Shown: one piece after another, positions 34,706 to 43,150 of the stretch
Layout of the letters: every line of letters starts with the position of its first letter
Numbering within the stretch: position 1 is the stretch's first letter
Assembly: GCA_019240475.1 (NCBI GenBank)
Contig: JAFAYI010000029.1
Location: forward strand, 310,001-374,000
Source: Acidobacteriaceae bacterium
GTDB lineage: Bacteria > Acidobacteriota > Terriglobia > Bryobacterales > Bryobacteraceae
Direction of reading: 5' to 3'
Length of the DNA: 64,000 bases
Notes under the pieces: model-generated
The model's database searches: none
What the model saw: the letters and a program-made list of their open reading frames with translations, nothing else
Told to the model about the DNA's origin: nothing
Translations under genes and position numbers: made by a program

Positions 34706-35734
34706 GTGATCGTAGTGTCGAATCTGCTGAAAATCATTGCCGCGTTTGTGGCCGGGCTGGTCGTGGCCCTGGGCGGCGCGTTCATTTACGTCCATACAAA
34801 CGAAATGCTTCATCCGCCCCCAGTGGTTCAGCCGGTGTCGGCCAATGACCAGGTGGCGCAAACGCCCGCTCCGCCGCCCGCCCCCGCCGCGCAACCTGCA
34901 AACGACTCGCCCGCAGCCGTCCCGGACGAGAGCCAACCGGCTCCCAAGCCGGTGAGGAAGCAAGCCGCTCCCGTTGCAGTCAAAATTCGAGAGACGCCCC
35001 CGCCCCCTGCGCCGCCACATGCAAAGACCCCGCCCGTGAACGAAGAGCCCATTCAGATCGCTCAAAATACGCCGCCGGCAGCAGCGCCACCTTCGAACGG
35101 CGACAACCAGCTCACGCTGCCACAGCCGCCTCCGCCCGGGTACTCCGATCCGCAGCCCAATTCGCAGCAGCCTTCGCAAACCTCTGCTCCCGCGGCCGCT
35201 CGTCAGCCTCATGTGGTCACGCTGCCTGCCGGAACTCCCGTTTCCATTCGTCTCGGCGAGACCCTTTCGACCGACCACAATTACAGCGGCGACACCTTCC
35301 GCGCCACGCTCGATGCTCCGATAGTCATGGACGGATTTATTATCGCGGACCGCGGCTCGCGCGTGCTCGGACGTATTGTCAACGCTCAAAAGGCTGGGCA
35401 TATGGAAGGCGCGGCTGACCTGAGCCTCACGGTTACGGAAATCAACACCACCGATGGCCAGCGCATCGCCGTTCAAACCAATTCGAACGACCGCAAGGGT
35501 CCGTCGGGGTCCAATCACGGCGCTGAAAAAATTGCCGGGGGCGCGGCGCTGGGCGCCATCATTGGAGCCATAGCGGGCGGCGGCAAAGGCGCAGCTATCG
35601 GCGCTGGAGCAGGCGGCGCGGCCGGTACCGGAGGCGCCATGGCGACTCACGGAAAGGCCTGCGTGATACCAACCGAAACTCGCCTCAGCTTCAGCCTGGC
35701 CTCTCCCCTCACATTAACCGAGAAGTTGAACTAG
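34706..35734 (+). CDS. Membrane-anchored Pro-rich protein with C-terminal glycine zipper
   Basis: The 342-aa product has an N-terminal membrane anchor (LLKIIAAFVAGLVVALGGAF, residues 7-26) and a long Pro/Ala/Gln-rich linker (about 35-165). A beta-rich domain follows (about 170-265; VTLPAGTPVSIRLGETLSTD, AGHMEGAADLSLTVTEINTT), then a glycine zipper (AAIGAGAGGAAGTGGA region, about 277-315). The beta domain resembles periplasmic conjugation/competence-like TrbI or stress-type domains seen in acidobacteria, only as an impression. The start is GTG 34706, with GGGA upstream. It lies alone, divergent from dus, and overlaps rmuC by 4 bp at the 3' ends. Function unknown. Confidence 0.78.
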   Translation: MIVVSNLLKIIAAFVAGLVVALGGAFIYVHTNEMLHPPPVVQPVSANDQVAQTPAPPPAPAAQPANDSPAAVPDESQPAPKPVRKQAAPVAVKIRETPPPPAPPHAKTPPVNEEPIQIAQNTPPAAAPPSNGDNQLTLPQPPPPGYSDPQPNSQQPSQTSAPAAARQPHVVTLPAGTPVSIRLGETLSTDHNYSGDTFRATLDAPIVMDGFIIADRGSRVLGRIVNAQKAGHMEGAADLSLTVTEINTTDGQRIAVQTNSNDRKGPSGSNHGAEKIAGGAALGAIIGAIAGGGKGAAIGAGAGGAAGTGGAMATHGKACVIPTETRLSFSLASPLTLTEKLN

Positions 35735-37014
35735 CTCCGCTCCGCCGCCTCCAGCATCTGCCACTTCGAGCCGTCCAGCTTGCGCGGCGTGCGCTCCAGT
35801 TCGACGATCTCGTCTAATTCATCGGTTGTCGCCGGCCGCAACTCCCGAAACCTGCGCGCCGAAGACAGAACATTGCGCTCAAGCGAGCCGACGGTCTGGT
35901 TATAGGTCTCCACTGTCTTTCCAATCGCATCGCCCAGCCTGGCGAAGTGCTGGCCCATGGTCACAAGGCGCGAGTACAACTCCACGCCGCTCGCGCGGAT
36001 CTTCTCGATATTTTCAGCCAGCGCCTGCTGCCGCCACCCCTGCGCAACCGCAAGCAACAGCGTGATGAGTGTAACCGGAGTCGCGATCATCACCCTGTGC
36101 TTGGCGCCATAGTCGAGCAGTTCCGGATCGTGTTCGAGCGCCGCGCTGAACAAGGATTCAAGCGGCAGAAACGCGACCACAAACTCCGGCGAACACGTCA
36201 ATCGCTCCCAATAAGCTTTCTCGCCCAGCGACTTAACGTGCGCCTTCACTTGCCTCGCATGATCGGCCAAGCATCGCAACCGCTGAGGCTCTTCCTGCGC
36301 CTCTATCGCCCGCAGGTAGGCCTCCAGCGACACTTTCGCATCCACTACCACCTGGCATCCATTCGGCAGGCGCACAATCAAGTCGGGCCGCTGGTTGGTC
36401 TCACCGAACAGCGTCTTCTGCTCGGAGAAATCGCAATATTCGAGCATCCCCGCCAGTTCCACAACTCGCCGAAGCTGCATCTCGCCCCAGCGCCCCCGCT
36501 GGATCGGCGACCGCAGAGCCGTCTTCAATTCGTCGGCCGATTGCCGCACGCGCTCCTGCAACTGCATCAAGTCTTTCACTTGCGCCGAAATTTCCGCGTA
36601 GGCCCCCACGCGCGAGCGCTCAATCGCTTGCACCTGTTCTTCAAAGCGCCGCAGCGAGTGGTTGACCGGTTCCACCAGGTGCTGGATCTGGTCGCGGCTT
36701 CGATCAAGAAAGAGCTGGCTGTTGTTTTGCAAAGCGTCACTCGCCAGGGCGCGGAACTTTTCCTCCAGTTGCTGCTGCGTCTTGGTCAGCAGCCTCAATT
36801 GCAGCTCAGCCAATTCACGGTTCTTCGCGCTCTCCGCCTCGCTCTGGGCCGCGGCTCGCCGCGACTCTTCGAGCGCCTGCCTCCGCCGTTCCGCTTCATC
36901 CCGAGCCTCGCCCGCGCTCTCACGCCATCGCTTGGCTTCCGAGAGCTGGTACGCCGCGAGGCTCGCCGCGGCTAACAGGAGGATCAATAGCGCCGGGATC
37001 AGCAGAACAGCCAC
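35731..37014 (-). CDS. rmuC: DNA recombination protein RmuC homologue
   Basis: The 427-aa protein has an N-terminal membrane segment (VLLIPALLILLLAAASLAAY), a coiled coil rich in Glu/Gln/Arg (about 25-160), and the RmuC nuclease-like core: SPIQRGRWGEMQLRRVVELA, RPDLIVRLPNG with VVVDAKVSLEAYL (a PD-D/ExK-like layout), and FVVAFLPLESLFSAAL. In E. coli, RmuC limits inversions between short repeats. GTG 37014 is the start. It lies immediately downstream of the MutS-like gene on the same strand (35 bp), so the two DNA-related genes may be coexpressed. Confidence 0.92.
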   Translation of the reverse strand: MAVLLIPALLILLLAAASLAAYQLSEAKRWRESAGEARDEAERRRQALEESRRAAAQSEAESAKNRELAELQLRLLTKTQQQLEEKFRALASDALQNNSQLFLDRSRDQIQHLVEPVNHSLRRFEEQVQAIERSRVGAYAEISAQVKDLMQLQERVRQSADELKTALRSPIQRGRWGEMQLRRVVELAGMLEYCDFSEQKTLFGETNQRPDLIVRLPNGCQVVVDAKVSLEAYLRAIEAQEEPQRLRCLADHARQVKAHVKSLGEKAYWERLTCSPEFVVAFLPLESLFSAALEHDPELLDYGAKHRVMIATPVTLITLLLAVAQGWRQQALAENIEKIRASGVELYSRLVTMGQHFARLGDAIGKTVETYNQTVGSLERNVLSSARRFRELRPATTDELDEIVELERTPRKLDGSKWQMLEAAERS

Positions 37015-37049
37015 TCTTTAGTATCTCAAACAAAACCGGTCCATTATGT

Positions 37050-38846
37050 TCAAACCGTTAATCCGATCGTCCTCATCAGCTCTAGCGCATTGCTGTGGGT
37101 GACCACCCCAGCCTTCAGCCGATAATCGAATTCGATTCGGCCGTCCTGGATTCTATCCTCGAAATGCACGTTAGCGGCCGCGCGCCCAAGCTCCTGTTGA
37201 AGGTCCTGCTCGATCTCCGCCAACGCCAGGTCGTGGGTAGTGATGAGGCCGATAGCGCCCGCCGATATTAACTCCCGCGCGATCGCGGATGCCCCGATGC
37301 GCCGGTCGCGCGAATTCGTCCCGCTCAACAGTTCGTCCAATAAAAACAGCACCTGCTCTCGCCGGGCCAGCTCCACAATTTCGCGAATGCGCGTGATCTC
37401 CGCGAAGAAGCGCGACCGGTTATCCTGCAGCGAATCGACAACCCGCACCGAAGCGCCTGTGTGCAGCGTCGAGACCGTCACTGCGCGGGCAGCCACCGGG
37501 CCGCCGGCCCAAGCGAGAATCGTGTTCAATCCCACCGACCGTAGAAGCGTGCTCTTGCCCGACATATTCGACCCGCTTACAATCAGCAGCCGCGCCTCTC
37601 CACCTATGGAAACATCGTTTGGAACGCACTTGTCGCGCGCCATCAGAGGATGCAGCAAAGACTGCGCCTCGAACCGCGCCGGCCCGTCCACGAGGGTCGG
37701 AAATGTCCACTCCGGACGTTCGTACTTGAGCGATGCGAAAGCAGACAGCGCTTCGAATTCGGCAATCGCCCGCACCCATCCCGCTACATGCCGGCCGTTC
37801 TTACGCCGCCACGCCTCTATTGCCATCGCCGCCTGCTCGCGCCACAGCAGCGCCGGCTGAATCGCACGTATTAGCGGTACATTCGTCGAATCGAGAATAT
37901 CCACCCAGCGCTCTAATCCCGCGATGCGCCGCGACGCCGGCAATCCTTCCACCTGCAGCGCGCGATGAAGCTCTCGTAACTTGGCGGCTTCAAACTGCTC
38001 CCGTTCCACACGCGCCAGCAGCAGCGCAAAGATTCGCAGGTCGTGGCCGGGAGTATCCACTCCTTCGACAACCTGTCGCACCCGTCTTCGCAAGACGAAC
38101 CCGATCGTCACATTGGCCGCGAGAATGGCCGCAAACGGCGCAACCGGAAGCACTCTCGCGAAAAACGCAAAGAGCGTCACCACTGCTCCAACGGCCAACA
38201 CCGGCGCAATTGCTCGCAGATAAGGCGCAAAGTAAACGGGCGCTCCAGATCCCCACGCTCCCAATCCTTTCTCCTGCACTTCGGCGCGCACATCCTCGCC
38301 CAGCAGCGCTACCCCTTCGCGCAGATCCAAGCGCCCTGCCAACTCGCCGGCGGCTTGCTGCCGCGCGATCGCTTCTTCGCGCCCCGACACGCTCCGCAGC
38401 CAGTTCGCAAGCGTCTCTTCCCCGCTCGCCGTGCGCGCGGTAGCAAGCAATTCGAATAACGATCCCTTGCCGAATACATCCAAATCGCCGCTGTAGAGAT
38501 GTACCGGATCGAGAAACCGTTCGCCCGTATCTCCTTGCCCCATCCATTCGTTCTGCAATCGCGCAACGCCGCGCGTGTAGAAGCGTACTCCCCGCTCCGC
38601 GAACGTGCGCCGCCGAACCACGCGCGCATGCAAGACTACGAGCGTTGCGAACACCGCAGCGGGAATCGCCAGCCACCATGCGCTGAACATCATCCGCCCG
38701 ATGCTTAAAAACGCCATCGCGATTGCAATCCCCGCAACTCCCAAACGCCAATTTCCAAGCCGAATGAACCGCTTCTGCGCGCTCTGCTGTTCGGCGCGCC
38801 AGCGGTCGCGGCGGGAGATGTATTCGGCCAGCGGGTCCACAGTCAA
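37050..38846 (-). CDS. Membrane-anchored MutS-family ATPase (MutS C-terminal domain)
   Basis: The 598-aa protein has two membrane segments near the N-terminus (about 33-70) and two more near 210-250, then a helical lever region. The MutS ATPase domain V follows: Walker A GSNMSGKSTLLRSVG (about residue 425), LQDNRSRFFAEITRI signature-like region, Walker B VLFLLDELLSGTNSRDR and the His switch LITTHDLALAEIE. The mismatch-recognition domain of MutS and the Smr domain of MutS2 are both absent. Membrane-bound MutS-like proteins are widespread but of unknown role; DNA repair should not be assumed. It is divergent from the DUF763 gene (52 bp). Confidence 0.88.
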   Translation of the reverse strand: MTVDPLAEYISRRDRWRAEQQSAQKRFIRLGNWRLGVAGIAIAMAFLSIGRMMFSAWWLAIPAAVFATLVVLHARVVRRRTFAERGVRFYTRGVARLQNEWMGQGDTGERFLDPVHLYSGDLDVFGKGSLFELLATARTASGEETLANWLRSVSGREEAIARQQAAGELAGRLDLREGVALLGEDVRAEVQEKGLGAWGSGAPVYFAPYLRAIAPVLAVGAVVTLFAFFARVLPVAPFAAILAANVTIGFVLRRRVRQVVEGVDTPGHDLRIFALLLARVEREQFEAAKLRELHRALQVEGLPASRRIAGLERWVDILDSTNVPLIRAIQPALLWREQAAMAIEAWRRKNGRHVAGWVRAIAEFEALSAFASLKYERPEWTFPTLVDGPARFEAQSLLHPLMARDKCVPNDVSIGGEARLLIVSGSNMSGKSTLLRSVGLNTILAWAGGPVAARAVTVSTLHTGASVRVVDSLQDNRSRFFAEITRIREIVELARREQVLFLLDELLSGTNSRDRRIGASAIARELISAGAIGLITTHDLALAEIEQDLQQELGRAAANVHFEDRIQDGRIEFDYRLKAGVVTHSNALELMRTIGLTV

Positions 38847-38898
38847 AGGATACGCGCCCGCGCGAAGCCCGGACAGGCTTTACCATCGGAAATGAGGC

Positions 38899-40134
38899 AT
38901 GCAACGTTCCGGTTTCGCCGATCTGCCGCTGCACGGGGGCCGCGTCCCCGCGTGGCTAGCCGAGCGCATGCAAAAGCTCGGAACCGCAATCGTCGAAAGC
39001 ATCGTGCATCACTACGGCGCGGCGGAATTCCTCTCGCGCCTTAGCGATCCATTCTGGTTCCAGGCGCTCGGTTGCGTGATGGGAATGGACTGGCACTCCT
39101 CCGGCATCACCACCTCTGTCCTTGGGGCTCTCAAGCGCGGCCTGAACCCCCGCGCACACGAGCTCGGGATCTATATCTGCGGCGGCCGAGGCAAACAGTC
39201 GCGCAAGACGCCGGACGAACTGATCTCCATCGCCGACCGCCTCAGCCTGGACGGCAATGCGCTGGTGCGCGCCAGCCGCCTCACCGCGAAGATCGATAAC
39301 AATGCAATTGCCGATGGCTTCCAGATCTATCTGCATTCATTCGTGCTCTCGGCTTCGGGCGATTGGGCCGTCGTGCAACAAGGCCTGAATGGCCGGACAG
39401 GCTTGGCGCGCCGCTATCATTGGCATTCTTCTTCTGTGCGCGACTTTGTCAGCGAGCCGCATACGGCCATCGTCGGCGAGCCAGAAGGCGTCATTCTCAA
39501 TCTCGTAGACCGCCGTGCCCGGCCGGCTCAAGATGCGCTTATCGAGATCGCAGCCGGCCATCCCGAGAAAACTCTTGGCGAAGCACGGCGTCTCATCATG
39601 CCCGCCCATCACGACGTTCGGCCGCGAAACGTGGATCTCAAGCGCTTGGGCGCCGTACTAGCCGTCAGTTATGAACGTCAACTGCGCGATTTCGCTTCGC
39701 TGCTGCTCGTCGAGAATCTGGGGCCGCGCACTCTCCAAACGCTCGCCCTCATCGCCGAGGTGGTTCACGGCGCGCCGAGCCGCTTCTCGGATCCCGCGCG
39801 TTTCTCATTCGCCCTCGGCGGAAAAGACCGGCATCCCTTCCCGGTTCCACTGAAGACCTATGACGAATCTCTCGCCGTTCTGCGCCGCTCGCTTGATAGC
39901 GCCAGACTTGGCGATACCGAAAAGATCGATGGCTTCGAGCGCCTCGACCGTCTGGTTAGGACGGTGGAGCAACGCGCCGAGCCCACCGCCGATTTCGCTC
40001 GCGTGATGGAGCATGAGCACGCCATCTCGCCGGCGCTCAATGGCAGATCAGTCTTCGATGATAAGCGGTCTCGCGGAGGCGTCGCGCCTAAACCGGCTCA
40101 GCTCTCGCTGTTCGTCCCGCAGCAGCGAAGTTGA
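38899..40134 (+). CDS. DUF763 family protein
   Basis: The 411-aa protein matches DUF763 by its start, SGFADLPLHGGRVPAWLAER, and by LSDPFWFQALGCVMGMDWHS followed by SGITTSVLGALKRGL. Family-like GVYICGGRGK (here GIYICGGRGKQSRKTPDEL) and HDVRPRNVDLKRL are also present. The family occurs in archaea and some bacteria without a defined role; the basic, His-rich character suggests nucleic-acid contact, which is inference. GAGGC stands just before ATG 38899. Length is typical. It ends 2 bp from the convergent TIM-barrel gene, leaving no room for a separate terminator. Confidence 0.88.
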   Translation: MQRSGFADLPLHGGRVPAWLAERMQKLGTAIVESIVHHYGAAEFLSRLSDPFWFQALGCVMGMDWHSSGITTSVLGALKRGLNPRAHELGIYICGGRGKQSRKTPDELISIADRLSLDGNALVRASRLTAKIDNNAIADGFQIYLHSFVLSASGDWAVVQQGLNGRTGLARRYHWHSSSVRDFVSEPHTAIVGEPEGVILNLVDRRARPAQDALIEIAAGHPEKTLGEARRLIMPAHHDVRPRNVDLKRLGAVLAVSYERQLRDFASLLLVENLGPRTLQTLALIAEVVHGAPSRFSDPARFSFALGGKDRHPFPVPLKTYDESLAVLRRSLDSARLGDTEKIDGFERLDRLVRTVEQRAEPTADFARVMEHEHAISPALNGRSVFDDKRSRGGVAPKPAQLSLFVPQQRS

Positions 40135-40136
40135 GA

Positions 40137-41066
40137 TCAGCCCTCCGGCACTCCGGCTTTCTGAAATACCTTCCGTCCCGATTCAAGCCCCATCCGGGCC
40201 GCCGCTTCCGGCGTCATGTCCTTGAGCCCGCGCCCGAAAACTTCCACGCTCAGCCCGTCGGTGTAGCCGATCTGTTCGAGCGCCCGCAGAAAACCAGTCA
40301 AATTGATGACGCCCTCGCCTGGCAGCAGACGCTCGTTGTCCCGGATCTGCTCAGGCGGCAGATTCGGCGCATCGTTGAAATGCACATGCACGATGCGCTC
40401 GCGCCCCGCGGCAACGATGTCCTGCGTGGTTGCGCCCGCATGATGCCAGTGCCAGGAATCGAGCGTCAATCCAATATTCGGGCCGCACTCCTTCGCGAAT
40501 TCGAGCATCTCATCCATGCGCCAGATGAACTCATATTTGAACTGCTTGCGGAAATGGAGCGGGCCTAGAAACTCAAGCCCTAGCCTCACACCGTCCTTCG
40601 CCAGAATGCGCGACGTCTCGCTAAAGCGTTCTTTATAGACGCGCTGCAGTTCCTCCTTCGGCGTATCGCTTGAGGGCAGGATGTACGTCATCATGCGTGG
40701 GCATTCGATAGCCGCCATGAATGCCGACGCTTGCTCTATCTTCGGAATCGATGTTTGAAACGCCGCATCGTCTTTTCGGAAGTCTCCCGGATAGTCGGCA
40801 ACCGCCGGCCGAAGATTCAGCCGGCGGAACAACTGCCGTGTCGCCTCCGGGCCTGCCTTGATCGCCGCATCGAGCATCACATCGCAGCCGGGATACCCGA
40901 CTCGCGCCGCCAACTCCGGGAACTCCGGCCACCCAACCCGGCCCGATAGCAGCACGCTGTTCAGCGCCAGGAACATGCGTCGGGCGCTGGTCTCCGCGGC
41001 CAGCGCCCGACTTCCCGCAACGGCGGCCAGCGCCACTAACGCTCTTCGCCGATTCAACCGATTCAC
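40137..41066 (-). CDS. Exported TIM-barrel protein, sugar phosphate isomerase/epimerase-like
   Basis: The 309-aa protein has a Tat-like or Sec signal (NRRRALVALAAVAGSRALAA, residues 5-24) and a xylose-isomerase-like barrel: GYPGCDVMLDAAIKAG, RLGLEFLGPLHFRKQF with the metal-type Glu, NIGLTLDSWHWHHAGAT, IVHVHFNDAP and LSVEVFGRGL. The last strand carries the conserved Glu. It is a distant relative of the protein at 19503-20297. Two exported copies of this usually cytosolic family in 22 kb suggest periplasmic sugar processing. It is downstream of nothing on the same strand within 20 bp except the M56 gene, which ends 19 bp before its stop-proximal side in opposite order; operon membership is uncertain. 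Confidence 0.86.
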   Translation of the reverse strand: MNRLNRRRALVALAAVAGSRALAAETSARRMFLALNSVLLSGRVGWPEFPELAARVGYPGCDVMLDAAIKAGPEATRQLFRRLNLRPAVADYPGDFRKDDAAFQTSIPKIEQASAFMAAIECPRMMTYILPSSDTPKEELQRVYKERFSETSRILAKDGVRLGLEFLGPLHFRKQFKYEFIWRMDEMLEFAKECGPNIGLTLDSWHWHHAGATTQDIVAAGRERIVHVHFNDAPNLPPEQIRDNERLLPGEGVINLTGFLRALEQIGYTDGLSVEVFGRGLKDMTPEAAARMGLESGRKVFQKAGVPEG

Positions 41067-41085
41067 GTTCCGATGATATACGCCC

Positions 41086-42705
41086 TCACCTGGACAACGT
41101 GTAGTTGATCAGCACTTCGGTTACTACTTCGATAGGAGCACCGTTCAGCAACGTCGGACGATAGCGCCACTGCCTCACAGCCTCAACCGCCGATTGAGAA
41201 AGATCGTCGCTCGGCGAAGACAGCACGCGAAGCTCGATGGGAACGCCGTCCTTTGAAATCGTGGCCTCAATATGCACCGATCCCTGAACGCGCGCGGCTT
41301 TGGCGGCGGCCGGATAAACAGGCTGCACCTTCGTGGTCAAGTTACTTTCCTCGACTTCTCCTCCCACGCGTATAACCTTTTGCTTCTGCTCGGTCGTGTT
41401 CACAACTTTGTCGGCCACGGATTCCCCGCCCTCGGGCGCCATCGTGAACTCGCGATCCGTTTTCGTATCGGCCTTCATATCGAACACGCGGAAAATAGAA
41501 ACAAAGCCGGGCTTTTCCAAGCGAAGAATGTACTGCCCCGGCCCGTTGCCTTCCAGGCTAAACTTCCCGTCCGCGCCGGTGGCAGCCTCTTGTTTCGCTC
41601 CGGTATCCGGATTCGAAAGAACAACGTTGACGTCGGACAGCGCGGCGCCGCTCGTATCGGCGACGGCGCCGGTGACAGTTGCGGCCGACAGACCTGCTGA
41701 GGTCAGAAGAGCCGCGAGAATTGTGCGTTTCATGATTGAACCTCCTCGTTCATCGAAACTTTGCTGAGAACCCACGCTGACCGCGGACGCGCCCACCGCC
41801 AGGCTTCCGAGCACAGCGGCCAGCGCCACCGCCCGAAGCGGGCCGAGCAAAGCGGCGGTCGGGTTCAGGATCGCTCGCACGCGGTCTTCCAGCTCGCACG
41901 AACGGACCATGCTGATGGCCAGGCTCGGCGTCTTATCCTCCCGTCCCATTGCTCGCGCCACGGCGAGCAACTCCATAGCGTAATCGGAGGGACGGAAGCC
42001 CAGGCGCAGCGCTTCGGCGTCGCAGGCAAACTCGCTTTCAACGCGCAGGCGTTGCCTCATCACCCAGACAAGCGGCTGGAACCACCACAGAGCCGCCACC
42101 ATGTGCGCCGCAACCTGCGCTGCCACGTCCCTGCGGCGAACGTGCGCAAGCTCGTGAGCGAGTACGGCCTCCAGCCGCATCACGGTCCAATGCTCGGCGG
42201 AAGCCGGAAGCAGAATTCTGCGCCGCAGCAGTCCGCACGCCAGCGGCACCTCAACTTCGGATGACAGCAGCACCTCGACTTCCGGCGCCAGTTTTTCAAC
42301 CGCGGTCTGCAGCGCCGGCCCCGGAGAGGCCGCGCGCTTCGCCATCCTTCTTGCCGCAATCGCGCCCACAATCAGAGGCGCAGCCGCGAACGCGGCGCCA
42401 GCCAGCCAAACCCATGGCAGCCAGTTGAATGGATGCGCAATCGTCGCGTGTAGCGGCCGCGATGAGATTGTTTGCGCCGTCACCAGCGCAGTGGCGGCGT
42501 GCGTGGGCCGTCCCAACGGAATATAGATATCGGGGATCGCTAACGAGAAGACCGGCAGCATCGCGAGCAGTGCAAACGCCGAGAACGCTAGCCCATGCCG
42601 GAAGGATGCCCTCTGCCTCTTACTCAACCGCAGAAGAACTTCGCCCGCTATTAGCAGCACCGACGAGCGGACCAGAAGCTCCAGCCAGAAATGCCAGTTC
42701 ATCAC
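41086..42705 (-). CDS. M56 (BlaR1-like) membrane peptidase fused to a CarboxypepD_reg and TonB C-terminal protein
   Basis: The 539-aa frame has BlaR1-type membrane helices (about 8-60 and 95-118) and the zinc motif HELAH (184-188) with the downstream Glu region ESEFACDAEAL. A hydrophobic end (about 285-305) is followed by a second signal-like stretch beginning at Met325 (MKRTILAALLTSAGLSAATV). Then come a carboxypeptidase regulatory-like beta domain (about 340-420) and a TonB C-terminal domain (about 455-539; VQPVYPAAAKAARVQGSVHI, VRQWRYRPTLLNGAP). A strong ribosome site, GAGGAGG, stands before Met325 (ATG 41733), so a separate 215-aa product is likely. It overlaps the blaI-type gene by 4 bp. 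Confidence 0.88.
   Translation of the reverse strand: MMNWHFWLELLVRSSVLLIAGEVLLRLSKRQRASFRHGLAFSAFALLAMLPVFSLAIPDIYIPLGRPTHAATALVTAQTISSRPLHATIAHPFNWLPWVWLAGAAFAAAPLIVGAIAARRMAKRAASPGPALQTAVEKLAPEVEVLLSSEVEVPLACGLLRRRILLPASAEHWTVMRLEAVLAHELAHVRRRDVAAQVAAHMVAALWWFQPLVWVMRQRLRVESEFACDAEALRLGFRPSDYAMELLAVARAMGREDKTPSLAISMVRSCELEDRVRAILNPTAALLGPLRAVALAAVLGSLAVGASAVSVGSQQSFDERGGSIMKRTILAALLTSAGLSAATVTGAVADTSGAALSDVNVVLSNPDTGAKQEAATGADGKFSLEGNGPGQYILRLEKPGFVSIFRVFDMKADTKTDREFTMAPEGGESVADKVVNTTEQKQKVIRVGGEVEESNLTTKVQPVYPAAAKAARVQGSVHIEATISKDGVPIELRVLSSPSDDLSQSAVEAVRQWRYRPTLLNGAPIEVVTEVLINYTLSR
41733..41755 (-). promoter_or_regulatory. Internal ribosome binding site and start within the M56-TonB frame
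   Basis: On the minus strand GAGGAGG is followed, 7-8 bases later, by ATG (41731-41733) that begins a signal-peptide-like sequence. This would allow independent translation of the C-terminal 215 aa (41086-41733). Confidence 0.6.
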
Positions 42706-43091
42706 CGCCCCTCTTTCCGCGCTTCTTCGATGAGCGCCGCCAGCCGGTCGAAATCCTCCGGCTTCAGATCTCGCGCCGAAACGTTCAGCAGCGTAGCGAC
42801 CGCCTGCTCGGCGGAACCTTCGAAAAACGTATCCAGCAGATGCGTCACGGCAGAACGCCGGGCCTTTTCGCGCGCTACTACCGGCATGTATACATAGCGC
42901 AGATCCTTTTCTTCGTGGCGAATGTGTTTCTTCTCTTCGAGCACCCGCAGCATCGCTCGCACCGCCGAATAGCTTGGCGGATCCGGAATGCCCTCCAGAA
43001 TATCGGCCGCGGTCGCTCTTCCTTTGCGATAGAGCACGTCCATGATCTGCCGTTCGCGGCGGCTCAGCGTATGCTGCGGAACTAGCACCAT
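42702..43091 (-). CDS. BlaI/MecI/CopY-family transcriptional repressor
   Basis: The 129-aa protein has the BlaI winged helix: LSRRERQIMDVLYRKGRATA, DILEGIPDPPSYSAVRAMLR, and VLEEKKHIRHEEKDLRYVYM (wing). A C-terminal dimerisation helix region ends EDFDRLAALIEEARKEG. In known systems the M56 sensor peptidase leads to cleavage of this repressor. Here the sensor gene overlaps it (ATGA), so they form a pair; the usual target, a beta-lactamase gene, is not nearby. The start ATG 43091 lies directly at the predicted transcription start and within a palindrome, pointing to leaderless, autorepressed expression. Confidence 0.93.
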   Translation of the reverse strand: MVLVPQHTLSRRERQIMDVLYRKGRATAADILEGIPDPPSYSAVRAMLRVLEEKKHIRHEEKDLRYVYMPVVAREKARRSAVTHLLDTFFEGSAEQAVATLLNVSARDLKPEDFDRLAALIEEARKEGR

Positions 43092-43126
43092 GCTAGAAAA
43101 GTACCACCAAGCGGAAAAACTGTCAA
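43082..43126 (-). promoter_or_regulatory. Promoter and probable operator of the BlaI-type gene
   Basis: On the minus strand TTGACA (43121-43126), a 17-bp spacer and TACTTT (43098-43103) make a near-consensus promoter whose predicted start is at or next to the A of the ATG (43091). CTAGCA-CCA-TGCTAG (plus strand 43082-43096) is a perfect palindrome over the start codon, a good candidate repressor site. Confidence 0.75.
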
Positions 43127-43150
43127 GCGTTAAGCTGTTTATCGGGATCT

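Noticed and set aside
35947..36975. 342-codon open frame on the plus strand
   Set aside because: Antisense to rmuC; low-complexity Arg/Leu/Gln product.
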